64,000 nucleotides of DNA from an uncultured Bacteroides sp. (GTDB lineage Bacteria; Bacteroidota; Bacteroidia; Bacteroidales; Bacteroidaceae), in NCBI RefSeq assembly GCF_963666545.1, contig NZ_OY762899.1, positions 3,786,365 to 3,850,364 on the forward strand, read 5' to 3'. Shown here one piece after another: positions 8,146-15,738 of this stretch (position 1 is the first letter of the stretch; each line of letters starts with the position of its first letter). The notes under the pieces were generated by a model, which worked only from the letters and a program-made list of their open reading frames with translations, made no database searches and had not been told where the DNA came from. The position numbers and the translations under genes are program-made.

Positions 8146-9330
8146 ATGAAACTACGAAAGCGGCATCTCCTAGAGATTCTAATATATGCAACCCTTTGGC
8201 TTGTTGTTTTCCTTCTACCGGTATTAGGGAACTATCTGTCTATTTATTCAGGCAGAGAATCTTCTTATAGATGGGACATGGTTACCCGTTTTTGGCTAAG
8301 TATTGTGCCCTTTTTACTTATTTTTGTCGCTAACAACTATTTATTGGCTCCTCATTTACTGTTTCGTAAACGATATATAGCGTATACGTTATCTGTGATT
8401 TGTACGATAGTAGTCATTTTATTGGTTTCGTCATTAGGGACTTCTCCACGTGATTCTGATCCACGACGTGATGAATTTCGTGAGAGAAGGAAACCTGAGC
8501 CGGTAGAACGTACTTGGCAACGCATACCTCCAGATGTGGAGAGTGGAGAAATGAAGAAACCCGATAAGCAGAAATGTGGAGACTATCCACCGGATAAACG
8601 TTTGAAAAGCAAGCCTTTTCTATTTCCGGGTATGCTGATGAGGCCATTTTATGGTCGCTTTCTAATTGCAATTTTACTTTTAGGTTTTAATATAGCTGTA
8701 AAGTTATTGTTTAAGTCTTTGCGAGATGAAGAGACCATGAAAGAACTGGAGCGTCATAACTTGCAAACAGAATTGGAATATCTGAAATACCAGATAAATC
8801 CGCACTTTTTCATGAATACATTGAATAACATTCATGCATTGGTGGATATTGATGCTGAGAAAGCAAAAAAGACGATTGTGGAATTGTCCAAGATGATGCG
8901 TTATGTTCTTTATGAATCGAGCAATAAAACAATTCTGTTGTCCAGAGAGATACGTTTCTTAAATAACTATATAGGCTTAATGAAGCTTCGGTATACAGAA
9001 AAAGTAAACATCGAAGTGAGTATGCCTATCGATTTTCCTGATGTTCAAATTCCTCCGTTACTTTTTATCTCTTTTGTAGAAAACGCCTTTAAGCATGGTG
9101 TTAGTTATCAGTCGGATTCTTTCATCCATGTCTGCATGAAGTTGGAGGGCGAACAATTGCTATTCCAATGCTCTAATAGCCGCTCTAATAAACACGATGA
9201 CCAACATGGTGGTATAGGACTGGAAAATATAAGAAAGCGTTTGAGATTGTTGTTTGGTGAGAGTTACGTGCTTTCTATAGATCAGTTAGCCGATAGTTTT
9301 AATGTATTATTAATAATTCCGATTGTATGA
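8146..9330 (+). CDS. LytS/YehU-type sensor histidine kinase
   Basis: This is an inner-membrane histidine kinase of the His_kinase (PF06580) family, about 394 residues from the ATG at 8146. Four hydrophobic helices are visible (around residues 10-33, 50-70, 77-98 and 170-190). A proline- and charge-rich loop separates the third and fourth. The phosphoacceptor is the His in YQINPHFF near residue 220. The ATP-binding part shows the N box (FVENAFKHG) and the glycine box GGIGLENIRKRL. The stop overlaps the start of the following LytTR regulator by 4 bases, the usual coupling for this pair. A promoter ending at 8122 decides the start. The stimulus is unknown; no extracytoplasmic sensor domain beyond the membrane segments is seen. 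Confidence 0.9.
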   Translation: MKLRKRHLLEILIYATLWLVVFLLPVLGNYLSIYSGRESSYRWDMVTRFWLSIVPFLLIFVANNYLLAPHLLFRKRYIAYTLSVICTIVVILLVSSLGTSPRDSDPRRDEFRERRKPEPVERTWQRIPPDVESGEMKKPDKQKCGDYPPDKRLKSKPFLFPGMLMRPFYGRFLIAILLLGFNIAVKLLFKSLRDEETMKELERHNLQTELEYLKYQINPHFFMNTLNNIHALVDIDAEKAKKTIVELSKMMRYVLYESSNKTILLSREIRFLNNYIGLMKLRYTEKVNIEVSMPIDFPDVQIPPLLFISFVENAFKHGVSYQSDSFIHVCMKLEGEQLLFQCSNSRSNKHDDQHGGIGLENIRKRLRLLFGESYVLSIDQLADSFNVLLIIPIV

Positions 9331-10061
9331 TTAAGTGTATTGCAATTGACGATGAACCGCTTGCTCTTACCCAGCTGACGGGATATATATCCAGAGTGCC
9401 TTTTCTTCAGCAAGTAAAAGCTTGTCAGGATGCTTTCGATGCTATGGAAGTACTGGCTGCCGAAGAGATTGACTTGATATTCGTGGATATTAATATGCCC
9501 GATCTTAATGGGCTTGATTTTGTGCGGTCATTAGTCGTACGACCTCTTATTATATTTACTACAGCTTATTCAGAGTATGCGATTGAGGGTTTTAAAGTGG
9601 ATGCAATTGATTATCTGCTTAAACCATTTAGTTTTCAAGACTTCCTGAAAGCTGCAGATAAAGCCCGCAGACAGCTTGAATATCAATCAAATAGTAGTAC
9701 TGAAAGTGAAGCGAATATGTTTGATGACGACAGTTCTTTGTTTGTTAAAGCTGACTATAAGATTGTGCGAATTAAGATCAATGATATAAAATACGTGGAA
9801 TGCATGAGCGAATATGTACGTATTTTTATTGAAGGTGAAGATAAACCGGTGATGACTTTACTCAGCATGAGGAAACTTGAAGAACGCTTACCTACTAACC
9901 AGTTTATGCGCGTACATCGTTCTTATATTGTCAATCTGAGAAAGATTGCAGAAATCTCACGATTGCGGATTATCTTTGATGGAAGTACCTATATTCCCAT
10001 AGGAGAAAACTACAAAGACAAGTTTACGGAATATATTAATAAGATGTGTTTGGGTAAGTAG
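9327..10061 (+). CDS. LytTR-family response regulator
   Basis: The 244-residue response regulator has a receiver domain (phosphoacceptor D54 in VDINMPDLNG, conserved Lys K99 in DYLLKPF) followed by a C-terminal LytTR DNA-binding domain (roughly residues 135-240, with FMRVHRSYIVNL). It is translated from an ATGA overlap with the upstream kinase, its near-certain phosphodonor. The target genes are unknown; these pairs often control envelope or export genes. Its direct neighbours, the ETF operon and the secreted peptidase, are candidates only by proximity. Confidence 0.93.
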   Translation: MIKCIAIDDEPLALTQLTGYISRVPFLQQVKACQDAFDAMEVLAAEEIDLIFVDINMPDLNGLDFVRSLVVRPLIIFTTAYSEYAIEGFKVDAIDYLLKPFSFQDFLKAADKARRQLEYQSNSSTESEANMFDDDSSLFVKADYKIVRIKINDIKYVECMSEYVRIFIEGEDKPVMTLLSMRKLEERLPTNQFMRVHRSYIVNLRKIAEISRLRIIFDGSTYIPIGENYKDKFTEYINKMCLGK

Positions 10062-10086
10062 GTGAGACATGCGTCTTAATAAAGAA

Positions 10087-10124
10087 AAAACAGTAGAGAC
10101 AGACAAGCCTGAATCTACTGTTTT
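10087..10124. terminator. Bidirectional terminator
   Basis: AAAACAGTAGA (10087-10097) pairs with TCTACTGTTTT (10114-10124). With A-tracts on one side and T-tracts on the other, it suits both the LytTR gene and the convergent peptidase gene. Confidence 0.85.
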
Positions 10125-10154
10125 ATGTTTGTGAAAGAATTTAAATAGGAGAGA

Positions 10155-11336
10155 TTACTTAATCCCTAGTTTTTTTGCTATTTCCTTGGGTAATGCATCT
10201 TTGTGAACTAAGATATTCATGGTTTTGTATTTCACAAAAGCTTTTGAAGCATACCATGTTCCCTTGTATTTATTGTTTGTACCCCAAGAGTTTTTCACCA
10301 TATAGTACTCTTTTCCTGTTTGATCTTTGGCTATACCGTAAATCAACATTCCGTGGTCATCGGTAGTTTCCCAATTATCAAAACCTACTTGGCGCATTTC
10401 TTGTGTGATCTCTTTTTCAACGCTTGGTTTTAAGGTTAGCTCCTTTTGCTTATCAGCCAAAGGTAACCCTGTCCAACGAGTCATGTCTGAACCTGAAAGA
10501 TCGGCACGGTTTACATCAGGAACAACAGCGATGCCGTTGCGTGTAAATCCAGACTCGCTAACATCACTTCCCCATGCAACGGTAAAGCCTTTGCTTACAG
10601 CATTGTCTACTACAGCCATAAACTCATCGATCGGCAGATTCCATGATTCTCCGTTGCGCCAGTTATCTTGAATTTCAAGAGCAAACTTCTTGTAGAATGG
10701 ATGATGGGTATAAGAAGTTAAGGATACGTAATCATCTGTATTAAGTCCTAATGATTGTGCAAACGTCAATGGAGTGTATTCTTTACCCTTATAAGTGAAG
10801 TTTTCAGGGCACTGGCCTAAATAAGTATCATAGATTGCACTTATGCCGTTTTCCCATACAGGGGTTAATTTAGTAAGTTTACCTTTGGCAATAGCATTCA
10901 TGTAACCTTCTGCCACAGCATCCAATTCGTTATGTACAGGCAATGTATCGCCATACATATTTCCGTTCATTACTGTTTGTGGCACTAATCCGTAGTTCTT
11001 CATACAATAAACTACATCGTAGAAGCTTCCTCCGGGAGAGAAAGAACTATCTCCATGCAGGCGAACGTAGTGTTCCGCGCGATCCGTCATTGTGCGGTGT
11101 ACAACATACATTTCAGAAAAATCATATTCACCTTTTCCTAAGCGCAGCAATTCTGATTCAAAAAAACCAAGACTGGAAAAACTCCAACATGTACTAGAGC
11201 GATTCTGGTTTTTAATGGAAGTAATGGGATTCTCCTTTACGGTAGTGAAAACAAAGCCTTCCTCCTTCTTGCTATCTTGAGCTAAAATGTTGAGGCTTAA
11301 CAACCCTAAAGTTGCAATAAGTACTATCTTCTTCAT
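10155..11336 (-). CDS. pepC: Exported C1-family cysteine peptidase (aminopeptidase C/bleomycin hydrolase-like)
   Basis: The 393-residue papain-fold peptidase has a clear signal peptide (about 19 residues, ending ILAQ). The catalytic triad is intact: C50 in SSTCWSF, H328 in DDHGM, and N349 in VKNSWG. The large insert between Cys and His matches the C1B (bleomycin hydrolase) class rather than simple papain. Classical PepC is cytoplasmic, so the signal peptide points to a periplasmic or surface peptidase, as known for several Bacteroides C1 enzymes. It is monocistronic with its own -7 box at 11367-11374. The substrate is unknown. Confidence 0.9.
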   Translation of the reverse strand: MKKIVLIATLGLLSLNILAQDSKKEEGFVFTTVKENPITSIKNQNRSSTCWSFSSLGFFESELLRLGKGEYDFSEMYVVHRTMTDRAEHYVRLHGDSSFSPGGSFYDVVYCMKNYGLVPQTVMNGNMYGDTLPVHNELDAVAEGYMNAIAKGKLTKLTPVWENGISAIYDTYLGQCPENFTYKGKEYTPLTFAQSLGLNTDDYVSLTSYTHHPFYKKFALEIQDNWRNGESWNLPIDEFMAVVDNAVSKGFTVAWGSDVSESGFTRNGIAVVPDVNRADLSGSDMTRWTGLPLADKQKELTLKPSVEKEITQEMRQVGFDNWETTDDHGMLIYGIAKDQTGKEYYMVKNSWGTNNKYKGTWYASKAFVKYKTMNILVHKDALPKEIAKKLGIK

Positions 11337-11366
11337 TCTAATGTATATATATGTTTATTTATGCGG

Positions 11367-11374
11367 CAAAGATA
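11367..11374 (-). promoter_or_regulatory. -7 box of the C1 peptidase gene
   Basis: TATCTTTG on the minus strand (plus CAAAGATA), about 31 bases before the start codon. No clear TTTG upstream element was found. Confidence 0.55.
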
Positions 11375-11432
11375 CATTAATTATCTTTTCTGAGTCGCAT
11401 TTTAGTATAAAAAGGATTAAAAGAGAGTACGG

Positions 11433-12635
11433 TTATTGTAGTTTTCCTCTATAGGTACGTTCGTTAAAAGATAAGTTAAAGAATACAGAGATACTTTTGT
11501 CTCGGGGCATTCCCATATCTACACTTGTCTGATCTCCATATTTCACACCTAAAGATAAGATGTTCTTGTTTCGCAATGTGAGTCCCAAACCCGTGCTAAC
11601 AAAGTAATTTTGAGATTTATCATTTTTTATTATCACGTATGAGTCGCTTATCCCTGCGCCAAGCATTAGTCTGACTGGACTTTTATAGGGACTACCTATT
11701 ATGTATCCAAGTCCGACCTTTAAATCGTTTTGATTTGAATAATTAATGATGGACTGTGAAGATTCCATACGCCCCCATTCAACATATTTGTAATCAGCAG
11801 CGAAAGTCCACTTCAGGGAGGTATAAGCAAAACCTATTCCAAAAAACTGAGGCATATATTGTTTTACGGTAGAGACTGATCTGTCTAACGTTCCGTCTCC
11901 TGTGCTACTGCTGAACGTGAGATCATTGCTTTGTGATAAGGGTTGGGAATATCCGTAGGTAGCTCCAAAAACGAAAGCACGATCTCTGTCTATGGGGAGT
12001 TTATACTGCATTCCAAGATCAGCATAAAAAGCATTTTTGCTGGATGTTTCTGTCACGATGGCACTACCTTGTGTCTCTGTTTCGGTAATCTTACCGGTGA
12101 TGTACGAGAGATTGGCTCCTATTGATAATCGTTTGCCTATTAAAAAGGCATTGCTGAAACTGATTTTAGACAGTCCACCTTCTCCTTCGAAATAAGAAGA
12201 GATGGTAGACCCCGGTGAGCCTTCAACTTGCTGATCGAGAGTTACGGCATAACCCACACTACTTACCGGAGAGAGCGAAACCGCACTATACCATCGAGGT
12301 AAGATTCGGCAACCGATTCCGAGATTGTTTACATTGCCCACTGTTGAACTATTGTTGATTCCCGACTGGGTATATTCTTTGTATGCTCCCATTATTCCTG
12401 CTTCGAAGGTAAATTTGAGGCTATCCAAGTCTGTTAATGAGGCCGGATTGGCAATGTTCAGAAAACTATTTCCACGCAAAGCGATGCCAACGCCTCCCAT
12501 TCCTGAATATTGACCACCGCTTCCGGTTGATAATTCGCCAATGCCAAACATGGAGGTAGGTGAGTTGGTGGTGTTTTGTGCAACTAGGTAGCTTGATGCG
12601 CAGATAGCAAGTATAATTATTATTACTTTTCTCAT
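11433..12635 (-). CDS. Outer-membrane beta-barrel protein (OmpP1/FadL-like), unknown function
   Basis: The 400-residue protein has an N-terminal signal peptide and the alternating, aromatic-terminated beta-strand pattern of an outer-membrane barrel. Strands such as GIGFAYTSLKWTFAADYKYV and LGLTLRNKNILSLGVKYG are typical. The N-terminal GGVGIALRGN...ANPASL part resembles the hatch region of FadL/OmpP1 or PorV-like proteins. The ATG overlaps the stop of the upstream DUF4270 lipoprotein by 4 bases, so the two are translationally coupled and probably act together in the envelope. No substrate can be named. Confidence 0.75.
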   Translation of the reverse strand: MRKVIIIILAICASSYLVAQNTTNSPTSMFGIGELSTGSGGQYSGMGGVGIALRGNSFLNIANPASLTDLDSLKFTFEAGIMGAYKEYTQSGINNSSTVGNVNNLGIGCRILPRWYSAVSLSPVSSVGYAVTLDQQVEGSPGSTISSYFEGEGGLSKISFSNAFLIGKRLSIGANLSYITGKITETETQGSAIVTETSSKNAFYADLGMQYKLPIDRDRAFVFGATYGYSQPLSQSNDLTFSSSTGDGTLDRSVSTVKQYMPQFFGIGFAYTSLKWTFAADYKYVEWGRMESSQSIINYSNQNDLKVGLGYIIGSPYKSPVRLMLGAGISDSYVIIKNDKSQNYFVSTGLGLTLRNKNILSLGVKYGDQTSVDMGMPRDKSISVFFNLSFNERTYRGKLQ

Positions 12636-13951
12636 TGTTCGGTATATATTTTATATAGTACAAGCATTTTTAAATCGCTTGTTTGGTGGTTGGCATCTCC
12701 AAATGTAACCCCATTCAACGTACTCAGGAATGCATTATTGGGAAGCATTAGCATTAAGTTCTTTCGACTAGAGCCAAAAGTCCCTAGATTGGTTTGCATG
12801 TAGGAGGTAAGGTCAAAACTATAATAAGTGCCTTTTAATACTCTATCGTCCGTAACTAAGCTACCATCTTGTACACTTGTTCCATAAGAGTCTGTTACAA
12901 CGTCTTGCATTACATTATTTTCATTCGCAGTGTACATTGTTAGTGAAGAAGGGAGTGTCATTGTCTCTCCATAAGTTCCTTGCACAGGATATAGGTAGAG
13001 CATGGCACTTTCAATGGTTACAATAGTTCCTTGTAGTTGTAGATTATTTAGGTGTGGAAACTCTATCTTAGTATATAGCCCTGTCATCCCTTGAAGAAAG
13101 GCTTGGTTGTTAGTCTTTTGAGAGGGTAGCCCATATGCCGAACCAGATTTTAATGTAGCCAAAGGAGTATTGCTCCTGTCATAAGCAACTTTATTGAAAT
13201 TAAGAGTAGTGCTTGGCGTAAATGTAGTGGACATGTTAACTACCGATTCCGCCATCTTACTGTAATATAAGTTAATGCATAGACTGGACTCACTGACACT
13301 AAATCCGTTAACACAAGCATCATTTGTATCAGAAACAAAGGCGATACCTTTTAGATAATCTCTGAAGTTATCTTGTGAATTCATAATTCTTGAGTTATTG
13401 CGCATTAAGCTAAATAACTCCTCTCCAAACTCGTCAGGTAGTCGTAACTCCAGAGCTTTTTTTAGCTTCGGCTTGTTTTTGAATGATAGAGAAGCAAGTT
13501 GTTCTGTTTCGTAAGGTATGGAGGAGGTGTTATATAAATATCCATTTTCATCGAGCGACACATATTCTTTAAGACGATGCATATAGATATGCTGTGTTGT
13601 TAATGTGTCACCTACATAGTCGCCGGTTGGCTTGAGCTGAATAGTGATTGAGTCGAATCGATATGTTATTCCGTCAGTGAAACTGGCTGAAGTCACATTA
13701 TATTCGACACTAAAAGAGGCTTGCACATTTCCCCAGAGGTTGCTATTATAATGGCCTATTTGGCAAATCGTATCTCCGGAAGTAGTAACGGAATCTGCAA
13801 GGATAGTACTAAGTTGCACGGTACAAGTATCGGTCTGTACATTGCGTAGCGAACTGTCTAGCCATTTACCTCCTGCTGAAGATGCTTCATCCCTGCAGGA
13901 GGTTATGAATAAGAGAAATAAACATGAAAAGATCCAAACTTTTGGCTTCAT
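12632..13951 (-). CDS. DUF4270 family lipoprotein
   Basis: The 439-residue exported lipoprotein has signal sequence and lipobox ITSC, with acylated Cys C19. The rest is beta-rich with repeated YSFDLTSYMQ-like segments and matches the DUF4270 family of Bacteroidetes as I recall it. The function is not established. It is the first gene of a two-gene operon with the OmpP1-like barrel. A promoter-like TTTG-N20-TTCTTTTG lies just upstream (13981-14012), and the divergent Kelch gene starts 214 bases away. Confidence 0.8.
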   Translation of the reverse strand: MKPKVWIFSCLFLLFITSCRDEASSAGGKWLDSSLRNVQTDTCTVQLSTILADSVTTSGDTICQIGHYNSNLWGNVQASFSVEYNVTSASFTDGITYRFDSITIQLKPTGDYVGDTLTTQHIYMHRLKEYVSLDENGYLYNTSSIPYETEQLASLSFKNKPKLKKALELRLPDEFGEELFSLMRNNSRIMNSQDNFRDYLKGIAFVSDTNDACVNGFSVSESSLCINLYYSKMAESVVNMSTTFTPSTTLNFNKVAYDRSNTPLATLKSGSAYGLPSQKTNNQAFLQGMTGLYTKIEFPHLNNLQLQGTIVTIESAMLYLYPVQGTYGETMTLPSSLTMYTANENNVMQDVVTDSYGTSVQDGSLVTDDRVLKGTYYSFDLTSYMQTNLGTFGSSRKNLMLMLPNNAFLSTLNGVTFGDANHQTSDLKMLVLYKIYTEQ

Positions 13952-13980
13952 TTTATTAATAGGTTGAGGTTTAAGAGCAG

Positions 13981-14012
13981 CAAAAGAAGAGATTTACTTT
14001 GCGCCAACCAAA
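13981..14012 (-). promoter_or_regulatory. Probable promoter of the DUF4270 operon
   Basis: On the minus strand TTTG (plus 14009-14012) is followed after 20 bases by TTCTTTTG (plus 13981-13988), which differs from the TAnnTTTG consensus at one position. Confidence 0.5.
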
Positions 14013-14121
14013 AACTATCGACAAATCAAGGCTTTTTATCGACTGTATTTCTATCTGTTTTAATTTGTAGATATAAATAGCCTATTCGTCGATTCTTTTT
14101 TTTCTCTACTTATTTCCCTCT

Positions 14122-14129
14122 TACATTTG
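14122..14129 (+). promoter_or_regulatory. -7 box of the Kelch-DUF4907 pair
   Basis: TACATTTG matches TAnnTTTG and lies 36 bases before the Kelch start codon. A TTTG upstream element is not evident. Confidence 0.55.
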
Positions 14130-14165
14130 TCACCCAATAATTAACCATTAAAACCGTTTTAAAAG

Positions 14166-15263
14166 ATGAATGTAAGTGTTTGGAATTCAACCAAAAAAAT
14201 GATACTCGCTTTACTTTTGTTGTGTATGGTGATGCCATTCTTCAGCTCATGTACTGATGATGATGAATACACTGTGGGCGTTTGGTATAGTCGTGCTGAT
14301 CTTAGTGGTAAGCCCCGAACCGATGCGGCTGGATTTACAATAGGTAATAAAGGTTATATCTGCACCGGATATAAAAGTAAAAGTAGCACAGATGGAGAGC
14401 AAAGATTAAACGATTTGTGGGAATACGACATGGATGAAAATTATTGGACGCAGTGTGCCGATATGCCTTCCGCTGCCGGTTATCGTAGCCAAGCCGTAGG
14501 TTTTGCTGTGGGAACAAAAGGGTATGTGACCACGGGAATGAATAGTTCTAATACTTATCTGGCTGATACTTGGGAGTATGATCCTGCTACAAATAAATGG
14601 GCGCAGAAAGATGACTTTAAAGGTGGTCCTCGTTGTGCTTCACTTGCTTTTACTATTGGCACTTATGGATATGTAGGTACAGGCTTTGATGATAGTTGGT
14701 GGAACGATTTTTACCGCTTTAATCCAAATGCGGCATCCGGTTCTCAATGGGAAGAGGTAAAAGGATTTGGCGGAAATAAAAGACAGAACGGTACTGCTTT
14801 TGTAATAGATGATAAAGCTTATATTTGTGCGGGAACTAAGAATGGTTCTTATCCTTACGATTTTTGGTGTTTTGATCCATCTAGCTCAACTCCATTTACC
14901 CAGTTGAGAGATATAGCAGAAATAAATGATGACGAAGACTACGATGATGACTATGCCGGTATTGTTCGTGCTAGTGCTGTTAGCTTTGTGATAGACGGTA
15001 AAGGTTATCTTGTAACAGGTGAGAATAGTGGTCTTAAAACCGATTATTGGGTGTATGATCCTTCGACCGATTTGTGGATCGGTGGCACAGCTGATGATTA
15101 TACTCCTTTTGCACTTCTGAATTCAGGAGCTCAAGGTTCATCACGTAAAAATGCAGTTAGTTTCTCTAATGGAAAAAGAGGTTTCGTTGTTTCGGGAACT
15201 ACCGGCAGCTATTATCTTGATGACATGTACGAATTGTCTCCTTACGAAAATCGTGATGAATAA
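14166..15263 (+). CDS. Kelch-repeat lipoprotein
   Basis: The 365-residue lipoprotein has a hydrophobic signal and lipobox FSSC (C29). About six Kelch blades follow, recognisable as repeated DLWEYD...W, DTWEYDPATNKW, DFWCFDP and DYWVYDPSTDLW units alternating with FTIGNKGYICTG-like strands. This predicts a beta-propeller on the outer membrane. Acidic patches such as NDDEDYDDDYAG occur between blades. The stop overlaps the start of the DUF4907 gene by 8 bases. Kelch propellers bind proteins or sugars and some are epimerases; nothing here shows enzymatic activity. The ATG at 14199 is a possible alternative start, which would shorten the signal peptide. Confidence 0.85.
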   Translation: MNVSVWNSTKKMILALLLLCMVMPFFSSCTDDDEYTVGVWYSRADLSGKPRTDAAGFTIGNKGYICTGYKSKSSTDGEQRLNDLWEYDMDENYWTQCADMPSAAGYRSQAVGFAVGTKGYVTTGMNSSNTYLADTWEYDPATNKWAQKDDFKGGPRCASLAFTIGTYGYVGTGFDDSWWNDFYRFNPNAASGSQWEEVKGFGGNKRQNGTAFVIDDKAYICAGTKNGSYPYDFWCFDPSSSTPFTQLRDIAEINDDEDYDDDYAGIVRASAVSFVIDGKGYLVTGENSGLKTDYWVYDPSTDLWIGGTADDYTPFALLNSGAQGSSRKNAVSFSNGKRGFVVSGTTGSYYLDDMYELSPYENRDE

Positions 15264-15585
15264 AAAGATTTATATCCCTTTGCTATTGCTTGTAACGCTG
15301 GTTGCCGTAGGAGTCTTTTATTATACGCATCAAGATAAGCATGCTTATCACGTTGAAGTGGTGAAGGTAGAACCAAGCGGGTATGGATATAAAATATTGC
15401 AAGGTAAAAAAACGTTTGTTTATCAACCGTTTGTACCTGCTTTAGGCCAAAAACAGCCTTTTTTATCAGAAGAGGATGCAGAAAAAGTTGGCAAGTTAGT
15501 AAGAGATCGGATAGAAACCGGAAAAGATTTTTCTATTTCAATAGAAGATATTCGTCAATTGGGATTATCGGGCTATCGGCAATAG
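15256..15585 (+). CDS. DUF4907 family small membrane-anchored protein
   Basis: The 109-residue protein starts at the ATG at 15256, inside the end of the Kelch gene (8-base overlap in another frame). It has one N-terminal hydrophobic segment (IYIPLLLLVTLVAVGVFYY), then a small soluble domain containing GYGYKILQGKKTFVYQPFVPA and ending in a helical EDAEKVGKLV segment. This matches DUF4907. A longer in-frame start inside the Kelch gene exists but would remove the signal-like N-terminus. The function is unknown; the overlap with the Kelch gene argues for a shared role. Confidence 0.8.
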   Translation: MNKKIYIPLLLLVTLVAVGVFYYTHQDKHAYHVEVVKVEPSGYGYKILQGKKTFVYQPFVPALGQKQPFLSEEDAEKVGKLVRDRIETGKDFSISIEDIRQLGLSGYRQ

Positions 15586-15599
15586 TTGTTTTAAGCATT

Positions 15600-15655
15600 A
15601 ACCGCGCACGTACCTGTAACTACTCTCTAGTTTACAGGGTGCGTGGTTTTCTTTT
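15600..15655 (+). terminator. Terminator after DUF4907
   Basis: An imperfect stem joins ACCGCGCAC...CCTGTAA (15601-15619) and TTACAGG...GTGCGTGGT (15632-15647), followed by TTTTCTTTT. Confidence 0.8.
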
Positions 15656-15738
15656 GTACTTTTCCGAAGAAAAGAGCTGTTACGAACTGAAAATTTAGTT
15701 ATTTTGCTTTCTCAATTAATCTGTAACCCTTCTACTAT

